Part shown: positions 6,067 through 8,451 of the stretch, in pieces | Position numbering within the stretch: position 1 is the first letter of the stretch | How the letters are laid out: every line of letters starts with the position of its first letter | DNA from: JAZOXB01 sp040096185 | GTDB taxonomy: Bacteria; Bacillota; Clostridia; Oscillospirales; Oscillospiraceae | Reading direction: 5' to 3' | Assembly (NCBI RefSeq): GCF_040096185.1 | Contig: NZ_JBBMFF010000053.1 | Coordinates: 1 to 8,451, forward strand | DNA: 8,451 nt | Notes under the pieces: model-generated | Databases searched by the model: none | The model's input: the letters and a program-made list of their open reading frames with translations, nothing else | What the model was told of the DNA's origin: nothing | Made by a program: the position numbers and the translations under genes

Positions 6067-8133
6067 TCAGTTCAGCGTGTCGGCGTTCCCGGCAAGCAGG
6101 CTCTCGATCGCCTGCGCGAGCGGTGAGGGCAGCGGGCGGTCCTGCGAGATGAGCTGCGCCGCGGCCTCCTGCGCCTGCCGCAGCACGGCGAGGTCCGTGG
6201 CAAGGTCGCCGACGCGGAACACCGGCAGGCCGTGCTGGCGGCTGCCGAAAAAGTCGCCGGGGCCGCGCTGCTGCAGGTCGGCCTCTGCGATGCGGAAGCC
6301 GTCGTTCGTGCCGCAGAGCGTGCGCAGGCGCTGGCGGGTCTCGGTGTTTTTATTGTCCGAAACGAGCACGCACCAGGCCTTCGCGCTGCCGCGCCCGACG
6401 CGCCCACGCAGCTGGTGCAGCTGTGACAGACCGAAACGGTCGGCATTCTCAATGACCATGAGCGTGGCATTCGGCACGTCGACACCGACCTCGATGACGG
6501 TCGTGGCGACGAGGATATCGGCCTCTCCCGCGGCGAACGAGGCCATGACGGCTTCTTTTTCCGCGCCCTTCATTTTGCCGTGCAGCAGGGCGACGCGCAG
6601 ATTCGGGAACACATAGTCCTGCAGCGTCTGCGCCCACTGCTCCGCGGCCTTGAGCGTCTCGCCGCCGTCTCCGCCGTCGTCCTCGACGGCCGGGCAGACG
6701 ATGAAGCTCTGGTGGCCCTCGGCTGCCTGCTTGCGCACGAAGGCATTCAGCCGCGCGCGGTAGCGCTCGTCGACCAGGAACGTCTCGACCGGCTCGCGGC
6801 CGGGCGGCAGCTCGTCGACGACGGAAACGTCGAGATCGCCGTAGACGATCAGAGCCAGCGTGCGCGGGATGGGCGTAGCGGACAGCAGCAGCAGGTGCGG
6901 CTGCGTGCCCTTGGCGCACAGGGCGGCGCGCTGGGCCACGCCGAAGCGGTGCTGCTCATCTGCGATGACCATGCCGAGGCGGGCAAAGCGGGTCTGCTCC
7001 GTGAGCAGGGCGTGTGTGCCGATGACGACGTCCGCGAGGCCGAGCTCCGCCGCCTCGCGCGCGCTGCGCTTCTGCGCAGCGCCCATCTGCCCCGTCAGGA
7101 GCACCGTGCGGATGCCGAGACCCTCAAACAGCGGGGCGAGGCGGTCAAAATGCTGCCGGGCCAGGATCTCCGTCGGGGCCAGCAGCGCGGTCTGCACGCC
7201 GTTTTTTGCAGCGAGACAGGCAGCCGCGGCGGCGACCATCGTCTTGCCGCTGCCAACATCGCCCTGCACAAGGCGGCTCATGGGGCGGCCTGTGCGCACG
7301 TCGGCGCAGATGTCGTCCACGGCACGCTGCTGTGCGCCCGTCAGGCGGAAGGGGAGGGCGGCAAAGAACGGCGTAAGCTCCGTCTGCCATGCCGGGCAGG
7401 AGTGAGCCGTGCGGCGGCTGCGCACGATGGCAAGCGCGGCGGAAAAGAGAAAGAATTCCTCAAAAACGAGCCTGCGCTGCGCCCGGCCCAGCGCGGCGGC
7501 CGACGTGGGGCAGTGGATCTCGCGGCAGGCCTCCGCCGCGCCGCACAGACCGTAGCGGCGCAGCAGCTCCGGCGGCAGCGTCTCGGGCAGGAGCCCGGCG
7601 CAGCGGGAGACGGCCTGCGCCTGCGCGCGCAGCACCATGGAGTTCGTCAGCCCGGCTGTCAGCGGATAGACGGGCAGAATGCGCCGCGTGACGCGGGCCG
7701 GGCCGTCGCACGGCTCGAACAGCGGGTTCGTCATGCCGTAGGCGGCAAAATCGCCGGTCAGCACGCCGTAAAAGCAGTAGCGCTCGCCGACGCGCAGCGC
7801 TCCGGCGGAGTGCGCGGCGTTGAAAAACGTCAGGTTCAGGCGGCCCGTGTCGTCGGCCACGGTGAATTTCGTGACCTCGAGCATGCGGCTGCCGGGCTTG
7901 GGGATGCGGTTCGTGCGCGGCGTGGTAACAACGGCCGCTTCAAAGCAGGCGGGCGTGCCGGCCTCGAGCGAGGCGACGGAAACAAGGCGCGTCCGGTCCT
8001 CATAGGTGCGCGGATACAGCCGCAGCAGCTCGCCGACAGTGCGGACGTTCAGCCGGGCGAACAGCGCAGCGCGCTGCGGGCCGATGCCGGGCAGGGACGT
8101 GAGCGGGGCGTCGAGGGTAACGGGCTTTTCCAT
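6067..8133 (-). CDS. recG: ATP-dependent DNA helicase RecG
   Basis: Remodels stalled replication forks and branched recombination intermediates. 688 residues, typical length. The N-terminal wedge/OB-fold region (about 1-230) begins with a LTSLPGIGPQRAALF helix-hairpin-helix-like segment and TVADDTGRLNLTFFN at 91-105. The superfamily 2 helicase core follows: the Q-motif-like LTGAQQRAVDDI near 264-275, Walker A GDVGSGKT at 291-298, LAPTEILARQH at 318-328, the DEQH box at 392-395, and SATPIPRT at 418-425. The second RecA-like domain has LLHGKMKGAEK at 517-527, ATTVIEVGVDVPNA at 543-556 and QLRGRVGRG at 574-582. The C-terminal RecG hallmark is ADLQQRGPGDFFGSRQHG at 618-635. No motif is missing. 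The ATG at 8133 has AGGAGGT six bases upstream. I see no strong promoter immediately upstream, where repeats begin, and no clear terminator downstream, so read-through into gpmI is possible. Confidence 0.97.
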   Translation of the reverse strand: MEKPVTLDAPLTSLPGIGPQRAALFARLNVRTVGELLRLYPRTYEDRTRLVSVASLEAGTPACFEAAVVTTPRTNRIPKPGSRMLEVTKFTVADDTGRLNLTFFNAAHSAGALRVGERYCFYGVLTGDFAAYGMTNPLFEPCDGPARVTRRILPVYPLTAGLTNSMVLRAQAQAVSRCAGLLPETLPPELLRRYGLCGAAEACREIHCPTSAAALGRAQRRLVFEEFFLFSAALAIVRSRRTAHSCPAWQTELTPFFAALPFRLTGAQQRAVDDICADVRTGRPMSRLVQGDVGSGKTMVAAAAACLAAKNGVQTALLAPTEILARQHFDRLAPLFEGLGIRTVLLTGQMGAAQKRSAREAAELGLADVVIGTHALLTEQTRFARLGMVIADEQHRFGVAQRAALCAKGTQPHLLLLSATPIPRTLALIVYGDLDVSVVDELPPGREPVETFLVDERYRARLNAFVRKQAAEGHQSFIVCPAVEDDGGDGGETLKAAEQWAQTLQDYVFPNLRVALLHGKMKGAEKEAVMASFAAGEADILVATTVIEVGVDVPNATLMVIENADRFGLSQLHQLRGRVGRGSAKAWCVLVSDNKNTETRQRLRTLCGTNDGFRIAEADLQQRGPGDFFGSRQHGLPVFRVGDLATDLAVLRQAQEAAAQLISQDRPLPSPLAQAIESLLAGNADTLN

Positions 8134-8139
8134 AACCGG

Positions 8140-8146
8140 ACCTCCT
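8140..8146 (-). promoter_or_regulatory. Shine-Dalgarno site of recG
   Basis: AGGAGGT on the minus strand, six bases before the ATG at 8133. This supports the chosen start. Confidence 0.85.
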
Positions 8147-8190
8147 GAAGTAGAGTTGAGAGTGGAGAAAGGAAAGCGGAGAGCACAGGG
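8147..8190. other. Purine-rich tract in the recG leader
   Basis: The plus strand from about 8147 to 8190 is almost all A and G, built on GAG/GGAGA motifs, so the recG leader RNA would be C/U-rich. It shows no promoter hexamers or stem-loops. Tracts of this kind can be intergenic simple-sequence filler; no function can be assigned. Confidence 0.4.
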
Positions 8191-8195
8191 CCGCC

Positions 8196-8295
8196 AGTGT
8201 TGTCAGTGCGAGTTCGTATGGGCCATCGCTGAAACGGTATGCACCAATTGCGTCTGTAGCGGCGCTCATTGAGCGCCTTGCAGGCTGACAATACT
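8196..8295. repeat. Fold-back intergenic repeat (about 100 bp)
   Basis: Terminal inverted arms AGTGTTGTCAG (8196-8206) and CTGACAATACT (8285-8295) match at 10 of 11 positions and enclose a non-coding segment. Inside is a perfect palindrome, GGCGCTCA-T-TGAGCGCC (8261-8277). There is no T-run, so it is not a terminator. The structure fits a short non-autonomous palindromic element; no transposase is present, and copy number cannot be judged from one window. Confidence 0.6.
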
Positions 8296-8332
8296 TGAGG
8301 TATGTATTTTATGGCGTGAGGCCCCCAAGTTT

Positions 8333-8451
8333 GTCATTGCGAGGAGCGAAGCGACGTGGCAATCTCGGGAAGGCAGTTACGATTTCGCCGATGGCTTTCC
8401 CACGATTCGGTCGGGTCCTGCGAGATTGCCACGGCCCCGTTGGGGCCTCGC
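8333..8451. repeat. Second fold-back repeat with GTGGCAATCTCG arms, running off the right edge
   Basis: Left arm: GTCATTGCGAGG (8333-8344), then GTGGCAATCTCG (8356-8367). Right arm: CGAGATTGCCAC (8421-8432), then CCTCGC (8446-8451). The 12-bp inner arms and 6-bp outer arms (8339-8344 with 8446-8451) are perfect inverted repeats, and the right arm would be expected to continue past the edge as AATGAC. Between the inner and outer right arms is a separate hairpin, GGCCCC-GTT-GGGGCC (8433-8447). The GTCATTGCGAGG...GTGGCAATCTC motif resembles a dispersed intergenic repeat type known from many bacterial genomes; this resemblance is from memory. It contains no gene. Confidence 0.7.

Noticed and set aside
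4216..6126. Plus-strand open frame of 636 codons opposite gpmI
   Set aside because: It spans gene boundaries and the gpmI promoter on the antisense strand, with low-complexity composition. It is a codon-bias shadow.
6580..8148. Plus-strand open frame of 522 codons opposite recG
   Set aside because: Antisense to a complete RecG with every helicase motif present. The product is Arg/Ala/Gly-rich and unrecognisable.
8000..8291. Short open frames on both strands across the recG start and upstream repeats
   Set aside because: They overlap the recG N-terminus or consist of repeat sequence. None has a supported start or a recognisable product.
8281..8340. Possible recG promoter (ATGACA with TAAAAT on the minus strand)
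   Set aside because: The spacing is 20 bases, the hexamers are imperfect and they lie across repeat sequence, so the evidence is too weak to call.

Overview
The window is a GC-rich stretch of a Gram-positive-type (Firmicutes) chromosome. All five genes lie on the minus strand. The likely source is a high-GC Clostridia, possibly of the Oscillospirales. The reasons are strong GGAGG-type Shine-Dalgarno sites, a yloU-fakA pair next to recG, an S-layer-homology (SLH) module on a secreted protein, and short fold-back intergenic repeats. The lineage is inferred from gene content and style, not from a search.

Read in the direction of transcription (right to left), the layout is as follows. Positions 8134-8451 hold no gene but contain two adjacent fold-back repeats and a purine-rich tract. 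recG (6067-8133) encodes a branched-DNA helicase. A 165-base gap carries a candidate promoter with a perfect 7-bp dyad laid over its -35 and -10. gpmI (4324-5892) encodes the cofactor-independent phosphoglycerate mutase. A 61-base gap with a GC-rich hairpin leads to yloU (3909-4262, Asp23/Gls24 family) and fakA/yloV (2204-3883, DAK2-type kinase), which ends at a clear intrinsic terminator (2151-2190). A new promoter (1992-2020) then drives a large secreted metallophosphoesterase of the 5'-nucleotidase/CpdB type. Its C-terminal SLH module is cut by the left edge of the window.

The genes cover housekeeping DNA repair, glycolysis, a conserved envelope/lipid-associated pair (yloU-fakA), and a cell-surface nucleotide-scavenging enzyme. 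recG and fakA/yloU also lie close together in Bacillus, in a different order and without gpmI. I see no defence system, phage, transposase, CRISPR array or RNA gene. The less ordinary material is mostly non-coding: the dyad over the gpmI promoter, inverted 14-mers around the phosphoesterase promoter, and the fold-back repeats upstream of recG. I do not see a convincing new multi-gene system here.
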